From: Pyxicephalus adspersus
Taxonomy: Eukaryota > Chordata > Amphibia > Anura > Pyxicephalidae
Assembly (NCBI RefSeq): GCF_032062135.1
Contig: NC_092861.1
Span: 60,594,302-60,658,301, forward strand
Reading direction: 5' to 3'
DNA length: 64,000 nt
Positions 1 through 12,300 of this stretch are shown piece after piece. Position 1 is the stretch's first letter. Each line of letters begins with the position of its first letter. The notes under the pieces are model-generated. The model saw only the letters and a program-made list of their open reading frames with translations. It was not told where the DNA came from and searched no databases. Position numbers and translations under genes: made by a program.

Positions 1-86
1 TGCTATACGATCGTTCATATATATCGTGCAGGAACGTTCGTCGTTCGTTTTCCGACGATAATAATTGGAAGTGTGTACGTAGCTTA
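1..86 (+). mobile_element. Right end of CpG-rich MITE (family M1), cut by window edge
   Basis: The first 86 bases match the right end of the full copy at 35366-35792, differing at about two positions in the CGTGT/CATAT stretch. It ends with the family terminus GTGTGTACGTAGCTTAA. CpG-containing words such as CGATCGTTC and TTCGTCGTTCG are still intact. Confidence 0.8.
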
Positions 87-474
87 ATCCATGTTCCACT
101 TGCTAGTACAAATGGAAAGAGACATTGAAAAGGTCTATTGTTCCAGAATAGCTGCTTTTATCCAATCACAAAACTGTCTTGCTTGAAGACTGAGCCCCTT
201 TAAAGTTAACCATAAACCTCAGATAAGATTTGTTTTATCAAGGTGAAATAATTGACAGCATGATGTTTTATTCTGGAATTTTAGAAGCTTCAGATTTTTT
301 TTATTGCATTTTAGTACATTTAGGCATTTCTGTGTTTTTTTTTCTGTTTTTCTAACTCTTTGACATGTTCTGATTGAGAAGCTCTGTGAAGACTACTTCC
401 ACTAAAGGTGATAGCTACACCAGTAACTTAAGTTGACTTTAAGTGGACCTATTACCAAAATTTTTTACCTTACA

Positions 475-907
475 TTAAAGGGTATACAACCTTTTTATGT
501 AAAGTAAAAATGTTATTCCTAATTTTATTTTTGCTGCAGCAAAAAAGAGCACAGAGCCTCCTGAAATACCTACATCAAGCATCCCAGGGGGCTCCAGGCT
601 GCTCCTTCTGTGCATGCCAGATTTCAGGCATGCGCAGAAGAGACATTTTGATGCATTGAGGGAAAAAAATGCCGATCGGCACTCCTCTCACCTATACAGC
701 CGGTCACCTGATGCGCAGTGTGAGATGTGGTAAGGTGACATTGGCAGAAGAAGAAGGCCGAAGATGGCAGCTTCCTTTCCCCCCGGAACAAAGATGAATA
801 GCAAGACAGCGTGGGACCAAATCAAAGACGTCTCCAGCGGGATTGAGGGATCTGAGGATAAGTAGGTAAGTGTGATTTTTTAACTTTTAATTTTGTTCCG
901 CTTTAAC
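475..907. repeat. Dispersed repeat with TTAAAG...CTTTAA ends (family R)
   Basis: The block starts near TTAAAGGG, has a GC-richer core (CATGCGCAGAAGAGAC, AAGATGGCAGC) and ends TTCCGCTTTAA. A similar right half with the same end lies at 28487-28742, and the reversed terminus TTAAAGCAGAACTAAA opens another at 29310. This suggests a short terminal-inverted-repeat family whose ends include TTAA. The left boundary is uncertain. Confidence 0.45.
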
Positions 908-1289
908 TTAGCCAGCTAAATCCAAGGATTAGGCTGGCGTTAGGTGGTGCTGAAACATTCTCAACCTGACCCATTTCTAAAATCTGAGCGTGTTTTTGTC
1001 ACTGTCGCTGGAAGGCATGTTATTCTATATTGGTATTATTATTATTTTGATATTCTATTGTTAGTATTGTTGTTTATTATATTGTTATTATTCGAAGTGA
1101 CAAGCTGCAGAATCCCAGCACCTTTTTGGTTACTTTTTTTTTTTTGGGGGAAGTTCATTAACAAAACAATGTCAAGAAGAATTTTCCTGTTTTTGAACCT
1201 GGGGCTGTCATAAAGTTCCTGTTTAAGCAAAAAAAAAAATAACTTCAAGGGAAATTCATGAGTGCATGATGATGCAAATACTGAAGGAC

Positions 1290-2110
1290 CAGTGCCAAGC
1301 TTTAGTGCAGAGATATTGGGACCTAACCTGCAGCAAGATCTGGGAGGCCTTTAGGAGTAGCATCTCTTGAAATTACTGATCGTTTTTATGATTTTGGCCG
1401 ATTAGCATGTCTGAAATGCCTGCTGGGACAATGGCGATATCTAAGTGAAATGTTGGGTGTATAGGTCATATACAAGAGAAGCTGGGTATGTGGTAGTTGT
1501 CAGCCAACTCGGTGCCAAAATGTTTGAATGCTAAAGAGAAATAATATTCCAAGTTTATACTGCTGCATTTTGAGAAGTCTAGTTAAAAATTTCTGGAATG
1601 ATTCATCACTGTTAATGAAACATGGACATTATGATCTGGAGACCAAACAATAGCCCTTGCATTATCAACATGTGGGTTATCAATGGCCAAAAAAATCCTG
1701 GACCCAAATGTGTCAGAAACTGTCATGGCCACTTTTTTGGGATAAAGAATGAATTTTGATGACTTCACAGTGGCCAAGTAGTCAATGCAGAATATAACAT
1801 TACATTTTATTGCCAATTATTAGGGAGCTGCAGAAAGGTGCTGTCTTTTGTAGGACAAGGCACCTACTAATCAGAGGTTTGGTTACATAGACTATCCACC
1901 CTATTCACCAGATCCTGCTCTATCTAAAGAATTTCTGTCTCCAAACCTTTAATACAAAATTTGAAATTTTCTAATAATTTGGAGGCAATAGTAACAGCAG
2001 AGCAGTATTTCTGGGACCAGACATCGGATGTCTTTGAAAGGTTTAAAGAAACATGAGAAATGATGTGCCATGTGTTTTGAACTTTGGGATTAATATGTGA
2101 AATAACATCT
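1290..2110 (+). pseudogene. Decayed mariner-type transposase
   Basis: Reading the + strand across frameshifts shows the order of a mariner (Tc1/mariner superfamily, DDE/D) transposase. A stretch like KNFWNDSSL leads to a degenerate NETWT (the family's DETW region) and then DLETKQ near 1610-1650. A catalytic-core region with FTVAK and NAEYNITFY follows near 1760-1810. A clear YPPYSPDPA lies at 1893-1919, matching the hallmark PYSPDLAP block. Further on, LSPNL and a degenerate C-terminal block are seen. In the family this enzyme cuts and pastes the element at TA sites. Here it is broken by many stops and shifts and is certainly inactive. Terminal inverted repeats are not clearly recognisable, so the limits are approximate. 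The reverse-strand ORF at 1583-1816 is only a shadow of it. Confidence 0.75.
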
Positions 2111-2412
2111 ATGTTTCATTGCTTTAGGTCATTCCGTATTTGGTCAGGCCTAGAACTTTCAGCATATATGCAGTAATTTAAATGTACCATTATTATACCA
2201 ATTATTCTCTTTTTGATGTATATAATGTTTTACTTTGATGATGTTGGTATCATTACATGTTTTTTTGAATCCCCCTAAATATTTCAAATAATGTTTAACT
2301 TTTTTTTTTTCCAGCTGAAGGAATGGCTTGTAAATTAGCTGGTCTACGTATCATGGAAAGCTCAGTATCAACTTCTTTTGCTACAAACAGAAATAGCTAT
2401 GCTGTTGTGTAA

Positions 2413-4927
2413 CCATTTTGGCTAAAACACAAACAGAACATTCGGTGGATTGCAGTAGTAGATCCTATAGAATATCTGTCTGTGCTACTGCATAAACTAA
2501 TACAATGCCACTATTACTGTTTATATGGCCAATGGGAGCTGCTAACATTATTTTGGTCCGTGCTGCCTATGGTGTCATAATCTCTAAATGGATCAATGGA
2601 TCTCTCACACAATACCTCAACCAATATACAGATATATATTTATCTATATAAAAAATATAAACTTAAATACATTTAAAATAATGTGTGACATTATGAAAAC
2701 CGACACAATCTGTTTTACATTTGTATTAGTTTGAATTTCTTTTGTCCCAAGAAGTGGTACATTGTTGGTTGTTTTGTAAAGTGAATGGTCAGTTTTTGTT
2801 TGCCTGCACATTTTACATTTTGCATTCTTGTAGACATACTTGGTGAAAGCCATAGCTAAACTGTAGGAAACAAATAATAGATGTTTTTTCAGGTTTAGAA
2901 AAAGAACAGTTGTGGGAGGGTTTTTGAAAGTAGTCCCATTAGGAAGATTCTTCTTTACATCCCATCTCATAACCACAACCAGTAAGAAGGTAATAGGAAA
3001 ATTCCCCAAAGTGAGTGAAATCCCTCTGGTTGTGATGTTGTGATTGTGTCTTCATTAAAGCATTTGCCTTCCATTCCCGCTCTGGTGGTTCACTTTCAAT
3101 CCCAGTGACAATGGTCATGAGAACAAACAGAGACAGTAAATTTGCCTAAAGGGGACTTGGACAGCAATAAAAAACCTGACAGATATTGAATTACCTCTCC
3201 ACTCTATTTAAATCTAAAAAAGATTTGGCCATAGATACACTTTAATGATTAGTAATAACATGAGCACTACTGGAGAATCTTCAAGTCCTGGCTTTGTGCC
3301 CCCACCTTCATCTGTCTGTGCATTTAGTGACTCTACTTACCACAATGGCATGTGAATGTTTCTGCATCTAAAGAGTGTCTCAGGATATCTTTTATGACTT
3401 TTATTGAGCAGCTTAGGCATAGTAGTGGGATCCTGAGGTTAACTGTTGCTGTCAGGCAATAAAGATAGGTGAGTTCCATTCTTGGTTTGTCCCTTGTCTC
3501 ATAAGGCCTATCTGCCACTATCACTTATTATTCATGTGGACATTTACTCTTGAATTGTTTTCTGCATATGATTTAGCTAGTAATATATTTCCCATTCCTC
3601 AGTTATAATATGTAAATGTACATTTAGGTTTTGTAGAGAAAGATGAAAAGTATGAATGAATTATTACAAAATTTGTACAGAAACACTTTCATTTTATCAG
3701 TGGAAGGAAATGCATGAAATATGTATAATTTTAAACATACACTGAACCTCAGGGGCTAGAGATTGTTGTATTAAAGTCAATAAAGCCATTTTATGCTCAT
3801 TTTATTCTATTTTTCATATCCTTTTTACCGAAAAATGAAAACCTGGGTGATAAGCAACATGCTTTGTTCAATGTTAAAGTCTTCTAAGTCTTGATGGCAG
3901 GTGCTGCACATTTTAGGCTTCTATACACATCAGTCTTACGTGAGCTGACACTTTATATTTACTCTCTGTGTTTTATTATGTCACCGTATACCCATCCTCT
4001 TGTTATTTCCTGTACTTTTAAGAATCCATTGTTCCTGCAACCTCACTTGTATTTGGTTTTGTGTCTGTCCCTTTGGTCATGTTTATTCACCTGTGGAAGG
4101 AAGAATCAAACAGCCTGACCCAACACCTGATTCATGTCCCATTTCTGCAAGAGATTCTACAATGAGTACAGAATGAGAAGGAGACCACAATTAAAGTTCT
4201 GAGCTGTTACACCTGCTATCCCATACTGCAGCTGCATATCTAATATTTCACTGAATGTTTTTATTGTAATGGAGTTCATGTGAAGTTCAGGAACTGTGTC
4301 AGGTTAATGAGGATTGGATATAAACTTGTCTATGTTCCCTATGTAATAAGAATGATGAATTAAGCACAAATATTCTGTGTCATTAAAAAGTGTTTAATTT
4401 CTGCATTTATTACATCATGCACATACATTCTAAATTGGACAAAACAGTGGTCAGTAATTCCTGCCATGTGAACATTTGTGGATCTTTTCATTCATTTTTT
4501 TTTGTTGCACCAAAGACCCAAAATCAATATAACCTGATACAGAAAATGTGTTTCTTGTGGATAAAATGGCCAAGTTTGGCATGTTTATAAATCACAATAT
4601 GAAAACTGATTTATTTTCTTATGGATATGCAAAGCACATTTTGGCTCACCCTTATTCAAAACAGATAAAGCTATGGGACACCACTGTAACACTCAGTACT
4701 AGATCATAAATATTGTGGATATAATCTATCCAATGTTGCTTGATATTGACTTGGTGTCTTTTTACAACAAATCTCTACTACACAGTCATTTTTGCTAAGT
4801 TAACCAACTATGTACAACACGATGCATGAGGTGAGAATTTGAAATTGATAAAGAGGACAAGAGCAATTGATTTGATGTTTGGTTCCTGTTTTGCCATTGT
4901 TGGTACATTTGTTAGTTAAGTTAGGGG
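2413..4927. other. No gene recognised
   Basis: AT-rich unique-looking sequence. The longest open frame (121 codons, minus strand, 2644-3009) has no recognisable domain and is within chance expectation for this base composition. Confidence 0.5.
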
Positions 4928-5010
4928 TTATTATTATTATTATTATTAATAAACAGGATTTATATAGCGCCAACATATTACGCAGCGCTGTACATTAAAT
5001 AGGGTTCTCA
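4928..5010 (-). repeat. SINE 3' tail fragment with ATT repeat
   Basis: An (ATT)n run is followed by TTTATATAGCGCCAACATAT and GCAGCGCTGTACATTAAATA. Read on the minus strand this is a retroposon 3' tail ending in a TAA microsatellite. The same block recurs near 16740, 33920, 39450 and 47050. Confidence 0.7.
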
Positions 5011-6560
5011 TTGGATTTCATGTAAAAAGAAAGGGAATTGCTGTGTAAGTTGTTAAGCAGTAATACATTTTTTACTGTATGTGGATGAATTAGTTACAAA
5101 AGGTGATTTATCTCTGAGTGGCTTTTCAATCACACAAGTAACACTTGTAACAATGTTTTATCAATATATATATAATGTGTACATCTCAACAACTACAATT
5201 TTACTTTTATTGTTTTACCCTGATACAGTGAAAGGCAAGCAGTCAGATTACACCTAATTATTTTCTTTAATTAATGAGGAGTTACTGTGTCAATCACCCC
5301 AACAGGAGCAGCTAGTTTAACATGGGTTCTCATCTTCAGGTGGGGTGAAATGAACACAGGCACAAACCAATGATAAGTATAGGAGGGGAACAGGGGTACA
5401 AAGCAACCAGATAGCAACTCACACATTCTGAAAACACTGGGGTTTCAGTCTAAAAGAACCATCATTCATGCACTGCAACATAGAAAAGAGATTTGGGGAA
5501 AAGGGTATAGGTGTTGGCATACTTAATGATCTATTTGACTTCTCATGAGTCTTTTCTGCAATGCAGTGCATTAATGATGGTAATGTGCCCCTTTAGTTAC
5601 AGTGCTGCTACAATGCCACAGTACTTTTAGACTAAAACCCTCCAGAATTTTTGGAAGTCCTGTCACCAGGTAGTGTTTCTGGCTATACTGATAATACTAC
5701 ATGTGCTCTCTCTAAAATACAGAAAACCAAATGCAGCAGCATTATGTTACTTACAGAAGTAACACATTGTGAGGGAGGGGTTATGAAAGTTTTATAATAT
5801 ACTTTCCTTTAACTAGCTTCCTTTCACTGAGCCTAGGCATCATGGATGTCTTTCTCCTTCCAGCAAGATGGCCAAAGCAGATGATTCTGCACTGTGATGG
5901 AGTATCTTCTCTTAAGATGTGGGTTGCTTAGCATTTCCTACAAATTTGCTGTCAGGATGAGAACATCCTTTTTTGAATGTTTTGCAACATTTAATAAAAC
6001 TGGAAGGGCAACATATCACAATTAAAATACAAGCTAAGTTACCATTTTAGGTTTTGTAATTGTCTGTCAGTGAAAATGTCACTTAGTAGCCTTTTTAAGT
6101 ATACTGCACTTGTATATTGTACACTTCTCAATATGTGTGGTATAATAAAGCCTGATTACACACTCTTATAAATGTAAATAGGGTTGTTGATTGCTTTTTA
6201 AAGAACTTCAAATTCCATTGTCCAATTATATTATATTCTTGAACCTATTATTCTGTTTATTTTCTCTTACATAGTGACACTGTTATAAACAGGCGACATT
6301 TAAAGCAAGCTAACAACCAAATAAACACATAAACAGATGAATAAGGTAACTGGGAATTTTATTTTTATTTTATATGGTAGTTAGTTCTAATTGCTTCAGA
6401 TTTATATTGTTTTATGCTAGTAGACATTTTTTAGCACTTGTACCAAAGCTGAATAATAAACATTTGAGTAAAAAACATGTTCTTCTTCTATTATTGTTTG
6501 TTCTCAAAACATTCTAGGTTCCGAGAAGCCATCTCGACAGTAGCTGATCACTTTTAGACT
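5011..6560. other. No gene recognised
   Basis: AT-rich sequence. A polypyrimidine tract plus AG near 5854 is followed by an early stop, so I do not call an exon. Confidence 0.5.
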
Positions 6561-6564
6561 GTAT

Positions 6565-6788
6565 GGGCCTGATTTATTAAAGCTCTCCAAGGCTGGAGAG
6601 GATATACTTTCATAAGTGAATCTGGGTGATCTAGCAGACCTGGAATAGATTTCTTCAAAGTAATTTGCTCTTTGGTAGCAAATGTTTTTAACCCTAGACC
6701 AGATCCATTGCAGGTTTGCTGGATCACACAGCTTCAATGATGAAAGTGTATCTTCTCCTGCCTTGTATAGCTTTAGTAAAGAAGGCCA
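6565..6788. mobile_element. Palindromic MITE (family M2), copy 1
   Basis: Starts GGGCCTGATTTATTAAAG and ends with the degenerate inverse AGCTTTAGTAAAGAAGGCC. The inner arms also pair (GTGATCTAGCAGACCTGG against CCATTGCAGGTTTGCTGGAT). Four further copies in the window share this layout. No coding capacity; a non-autonomous DNA transposon is the likely class. Confidence 0.75.
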
Positions 6789-8150
6789 TATATCTCTAAT
6801 GCTAAGGTAATTTTTTCTTAGTGCTGTTTTTATCAACAAATAAATTGATTCTTTGTGATTAAGTATTTGACTTACCACCCGCTTGTTCGATAATTAATTT
6901 TTATAAAAAATGATGTGCCAAAAAAAAAAAACATGCCCAATTATATTTCCTTTAAAGAAGGACATTGATGAGAGTGTATATTTAGACTTGTACCTTCTTC
7001 ACAGCATTTTCTTATCCTGCTCATATACACATACTGAGTGCATCTATAAATGTTGTACCTGTTCTCTACTTTATTGCCATCCTCCAAAGAATTTCAAACA
7101 AAACACTGTTTTCTGGAAACTGAAACCTTTGGGAAGGGTACTTTTCTATGTATGTTCTGCTATGATGTGATGTGATGTGAAAAGTCATATGGCCTAGCTC
7201 ATGGAATACTTAGGAATTCATATCCTAAGTAAGTCCAAAGGAAACCCCAAAGTTGTATAATATATCAGCACTGACTGACCTAGAGCTTGTATTCAACAAG
7301 TTCAGCTATACTGAAGCAATTTGTAAAACAATAAATGTTTAAAATAGCAACATCAATGAATAGAATGCAGCAACAGCGTAGATTGTACAAGTAGTATTTC
7401 ACTACAGTCTTTAAAATACAGTTCATTCAACAAATTGTCCAGCATTCAGGTAATTACAATAGTACACGTAACGCTCCTGGGCATACAACTCACAACTCTA
7501 CCCTACTTTGTACAGAGAAGCCACCTGTGTTGTAGTCCTGCAACAAAGCCAGGAAAGTCCTCATGGTGTCCCATTCATGTCGACATCCCATTCACATACC
7601 TAATATTGTTCAGCTGTGTGACCTCCAACCTACTTGTACACTTTGCTAGACCTGTTAGGTGGTGGAACAATAACCCACTGCAATGGTAGTGTATGTAGGG
7701 CAGGGTAAACCTTTAGATCATCCTTATCCTAAAAGCATCAGGTATTGTACATAAATGATATTAGCATTTTAGCTACTACATTTTAGTTACTGCCTCACAT
7801 AAATTCTTGGGGAGTGAAAATGTTATTTCCCAAAAGAGTAATTAAATAAATATTAATCACCTGAAGGACACAAAAGTCGAATTGCTGACTGCTCTCCCCA
7901 ATAGAGTCTGAATGCTTGTTTTATATTTGTGTAATAAAAACACATTGTTATACTTATTATATATAATAAAAAGACAATGGGAGGGAAACCAATTAGTTTG
8001 GGAACTACCAACCTCAGGTAATGTCATAAATATTGTCTTGCTAACCCCAGTGATAAAATAGGTATGAAAGAGAACCCAGAAAGCAGGGCTTTTTTTTGCA
8101 AAATAAGGTAAAATTATAATGCGCCCGGGCAGACAAACCACAGCCAACTT
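6789..8150. other. No gene recognised
   Basis: AT-rich, unique-looking. A short GATGT pentamer run (TGATGTGATGTGATGTG) lies at about 7163-7180. Confidence 0.45.
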
Positions 8151-8169
8151 CAAGAATCCTTTTGTCAAG

Positions 8170-8840
8170 CTTTATTTTCATCATAAAACAAGGCAAGGAT
8201 TATTCACAGATGATCAGTCTGATAAGCAAGGTACAGTAGGGTAAGGCAAAGGCAGGTCAGTGATAATCCGAGGTTAGGACAGGCAGCAGGCAAGAGTAGT
8301 CAAAAACAATCCAAGCTCAGGGCAGGCGGAGTTCAGGCAGAATCAGGTATCCGATCGGGTTGCTATTGGTAATGACACAACAGGTTAATATGAACCAACA
8401 CAGAGAACGCACCCAAGCACACTGTAGACACAAAGGCTTATAGCAGGCAATGGTGTTCAGAACAGGTTCTCCTTAAATGGCCAGAGTGCCCAATGACCTT
8501 GCGTCACATGGTGCCATTTGATTGGAGAATAACTGAATTCAAACTATGCCCCAGCCCGCGGGACCCCCGGGGGGTACAAGAGGCACATATCGTAGCGCGC
8601 GCACCTCTTTCCACAGCACCCCTGAGACATGCCCTACTTTGCACATCTGCAGGAGTGCTGAAAACAAAGCTTTCTCTGGTCACCTCCATAGGGATGCCGC
8701 CTGGCCGAGCGGATCCTCCGCCTGCAGAGAGAGACACGCTGCTAGCAGGGAAGCAGCCTTGGCCATGCTGCCCGCTGCAGCAGCGTCTCCCTTGCCGGCT
8801 GTGATCCCCAGGGACGGCGCAGGCTTTCTGGAAAGGTAAG
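8170..8840. repeat. GC-rich dispersed repeat, possibly LTR-derived
   Basis: Base composition changes sharply. The first part is purine-rich with spaced AGGCAGG/AGGCAAG words; the second is CpG-rich with CCGCGGGACCCCCGG-like runs and GCGCGCG. I associate this pattern with retroelement long terminal repeats in frogs, but no TG...CA ends or target duplication could be fixed. ORFs of about 100 codons overlap here in several frames, as expected in GC-rich DNA. A promoter CpG island is the alternative. Confidence 0.35.
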
Positions 8841-8860
8841 TTCCTTACAAATATATTATA

Positions 8861-9355
8861 AGTAAGTTATATTAGCGTCATATAACTTACAGTATGGACA
8901 TAGTAAAAATAAATAAAATACAATAATAAACAATTTATTTGCATTATTTCCATTACAGCACTATCCTCTGGCGCACCTTCTTCCATACTTGTACATGCCT
9001 ACATACTTGTACATGCCTACATACTTGTACATGCCTAGGTTACTTCTGATCCTCCCTTTTCCCTCAACTTTAAGCTTAATGAGTGCATACTGAACTGTCC
9101 TTGAATGTGATTTCTAAAGTTCCCTGAAGAAGCCAATGTAGGTGAAACTCGTTGGGATATCACATCATATCACAATTGTTTAAACACTCATTCTTTAGGA
9201 TCAGTTGTGTCTAGATTACTAGTCCCTAAGTGGCTCCCCCCCCCCCCCAAAACTATTTGCAGTGGAGTGGCATGGAACAAAATTGTTTAATATTGTATTT
9301 TATTTACGGTTACTATGTCCATACTGTATGTTATATGACGCTAATATAACTCACT
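8861..9355. mobile_element. Non-autonomous element with 65 bp inverted ends
   Basis: 8861-8925 and 9291-9355 are inverted copies of each other with about 60 of 65 bases matching; both hold GTTATATTAGCGTCATATAA and the word AGTATGGACATAGTA. The inner 365 bp contain an 18 bp tandem repeat, a CTGAAGAAGCC...GTTGGGAT block and a poly-C run, with no ORF. This is a MITE-like element, and the long arms could form a cruciform or hairpin. Confidence 0.7.
8984..9036 (+). repeat. 18 bp tandem repeat, three units
   Basis: The unit ACATACTTGTACATGCCT is repeated at 9001 and 9019, with a partial first unit from 8984, inside the inverted-repeat element. Confidence 0.85.
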
Positions 9356-12300
9356 TGCAGGTGAGAGGAACATTACAGCAAGTGCACAATGCAAAATTCT
9401 CTAGCATTTAGTCCTGCTAGTTAGCAAATGAGACCTACTTTACATATTTCCTTTTAATGAAAATCCTAATTACACAAACTTGTACTCGTAAATATACTGG
9501 GAACCATTATTTTGTAGAATAGAAAAGAGATCATTAAAGAGACATTAAAAAGATCATTTAAAAGACCACACACACATGCAGATAGCACACACCAAATTTA
9601 CATGATTTATTGTATAACACATATTATTTATCCCTACAGATTGTAAAGAAAAAATAATTATTCTAGCGTCATCATTTTGTATGTAAACCCTAACAATGAT
9701 TTTTACTTATTTGCTCCCTATGATATGGTATTATTATATCCTAAACTATTGTTAGTATAAGATAGAAAGCATTTTGCTTCATCTGTTTTCTTAACTGTAA
9801 AGAATACATGCTGTTTTTAAGTTGGAAATCAGCAGAAGCTCAGCTGTTATTAGAGCTTTTTATTTTCTGGGCTCTGTGCTTGAACACAAGGAGGGGTTAT
9901 AAAGATGAGGAAAGGTTATTTCTAATTCATCAGAAATGAAGTAGGCAGGAATGATACCACAAACTTCAGTGCCACTACCTAATCTTCCAAATGAATATGT
10001 TAAATAATCTAAAATATAAAACATTTTGTTTTTTGACACTTTTTTAGTTTAAAACATAATTCTATATGTGTTTTTTTCATTGTTGTGATGCATTCAGAAT
10101 AAATCGACAATGAAAAAATAAATGAATAAAGTGAAAAAAATAAAAATAAAGAAAAACATATTAAATGAGAAGGTATTTCCAAATACTGGTACTGTATAGC
10201 TATAGCTTTTTGGGAAATAAAATGCAGATTTACAATCAGTTTTCACATATAACATTGACAACAGGTCCTATTCAGGTCCAGTAAAATAATGGGCTGGTGG
10301 TAACTACATAAGCATGCTGAAAATGTCTTGGAGGGGATCCAAAGCTGTTAACCTGTTTTGTCTCTGTCTGCAATTATAAGTAGCAGTTTGCTAGGGGTTA
10401 AACAGAGGGATTACATCCTTTAGCAAAAAAAGTGCTAAAGGGAATATCAGTGACAGCCAGAAAAGAAGTTAGTGTATGAAGTGCTTGGAATTAAATTGGT
10501 GATAATCCATTTGTAGAGTAGCATGCAGTACACAGAAGAAAAAATATTGTTACTCTCCCTGGTTAATGAATAAAAGTCTGCAGTTTATGCGTGGAACCCT
10601 AAATTGAGATATTTAGTTAATAATGATTATTCTGCTTAATGTTAAATCCATGACTTTCTAACTATGTTCAATAAGCACAGGTCTTTGTTCAACTGAATTC
10701 TACATACAGGAAAAAATAGCTTTGTTAGGTGTTGTACATTACCAACAAAAACCTAGTTCTGACAAAAGTACTGTATAAGACAAAGTTTGTTCTGTAAAAA
10801 AAAAAAAATCTATAAGGTACCAAAGCACAATTTCCCTAAAGGCAAACACCACATTTTACAACAATTTTGAAAACAATTAGCCCAGCAGTGTAAAAATTAA
10901 AAGGACGCTTTGACTACAATGCAGTACTTACCTCTTTTGCAGCACTGTCGCAAATAGACTTACCAATTGTGCACGCCAGCACCGGTCCTTTTCTGGGGTG
11001 AATGACACCGAAAATCATTCAACCCAATTCCTTTGAGACCACAAAAATGCTGGAGTTGGGCTTTAAATGAAACTCTATCCAAATGTTTTTACTTTTGCTG
11101 ACATCAATAACCGCCTGACAAGAGTTCCCCCTTCCTTAATTTATCCAAAATGTAAAAAGAAAAACAAATTGTCTTGCATTCCACTTTAATTGATTTAAAA
11201 ATATCAGCTGGTGATGGGTTACAACTGGGAGCTTGAATCATTTATTTTCTCCATGCAATGTTTTACTTTAACACTTTATTGAAGAGAGAATTATGAGATT
11301 TTAATGGAGAAGAGAGGAAGTAGAACCTGTCCAGCTTCTGCTGATCTTCTTCACATGCAGTTATAAAAGACTAAAAATGGAAAAAAGTATGATGAAAAAA
11401 GAATGCATTTTGAGTAATTTGGTTTTCAAAAAGTAATTTTTGATGTGATTGAAATTTTACATGTTTGTTCAGCTCTAAACTGTCATATACCAATTTGTTA
11501 ATAAAACCACCACCTCTGCTACCCCAGCCTACTAAGTGATTGTCATTTGAAAATCAATTACAGCAGTATTTGTGGTATTTAGGTAACACCCTTTACAACC
11601 ACCAGCCAATTGGAAAGTTCCTCGCTTTTTAGTTTAGCATTGGGCCCCTTAGACATTCCCATGAACATAGGATTATAGTGAACAGATGTTCATTGGCCTG
11701 TAGTAAACCACACTCAGCAAGTTCACCCATCACTAGTTCATGTTTTGTGGCTATTCAAGACATAAATTTATTCTAAATATTCACTTGAGAGATTTCCTAC
11801 AAACTTGCACTCTTGGTAAAACAGCTTTGGAAACTTTAATTTGCAGAATAAGCTAAAAACTTTAAACCTATTTTACAAAGTATTGTAGGAGTGAGCTAAT
11901 ACATAGACTCCTTTCTTAGCATACCCATAGCAGATGTATGAGTGGCTATACTTATAGTTATGACCATGGACTTTATATTTATATTCCCACGACCAGCAAA
12001 TGCCTTTTTTTCTACCTTATGTTGCCTCTTTTTTTCGGAAGTTCCCAGCACATGGTCCCCCTGGAAGTCCTGAAAACTTTTTTTATGATAAATAGCGGAA
12101 GAGGAGGCCACTCAGCTGAATACACATTTAAGCCTCCTTTGTGCAGTCATGGAATGGGATGAAGTTCTCTGAATCACGTACCAAATAGAACAGGACTATC
12201 TTATTTCAAAACTGCACAAAGGGCGTTTGGATGTGTATACAGCTGACCAGCCTCCTGTTCCCTTACTGAGATGTGTTGAAAGTATGGAATAATATTCTGC

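Noticed and set aside
2644..3009. 121-codon minus-strand ORF
   Set aside because: Low-complexity Lys/Asn/Phe-rich translation as expected from AT-rich DNA; no domain.
8493..8839. Overlapping ORFs of about 77-103 codons in several frames
   Set aside because: Stops are rare in the GC-rich tract, so simultaneous open frames on both strands are a composition effect.
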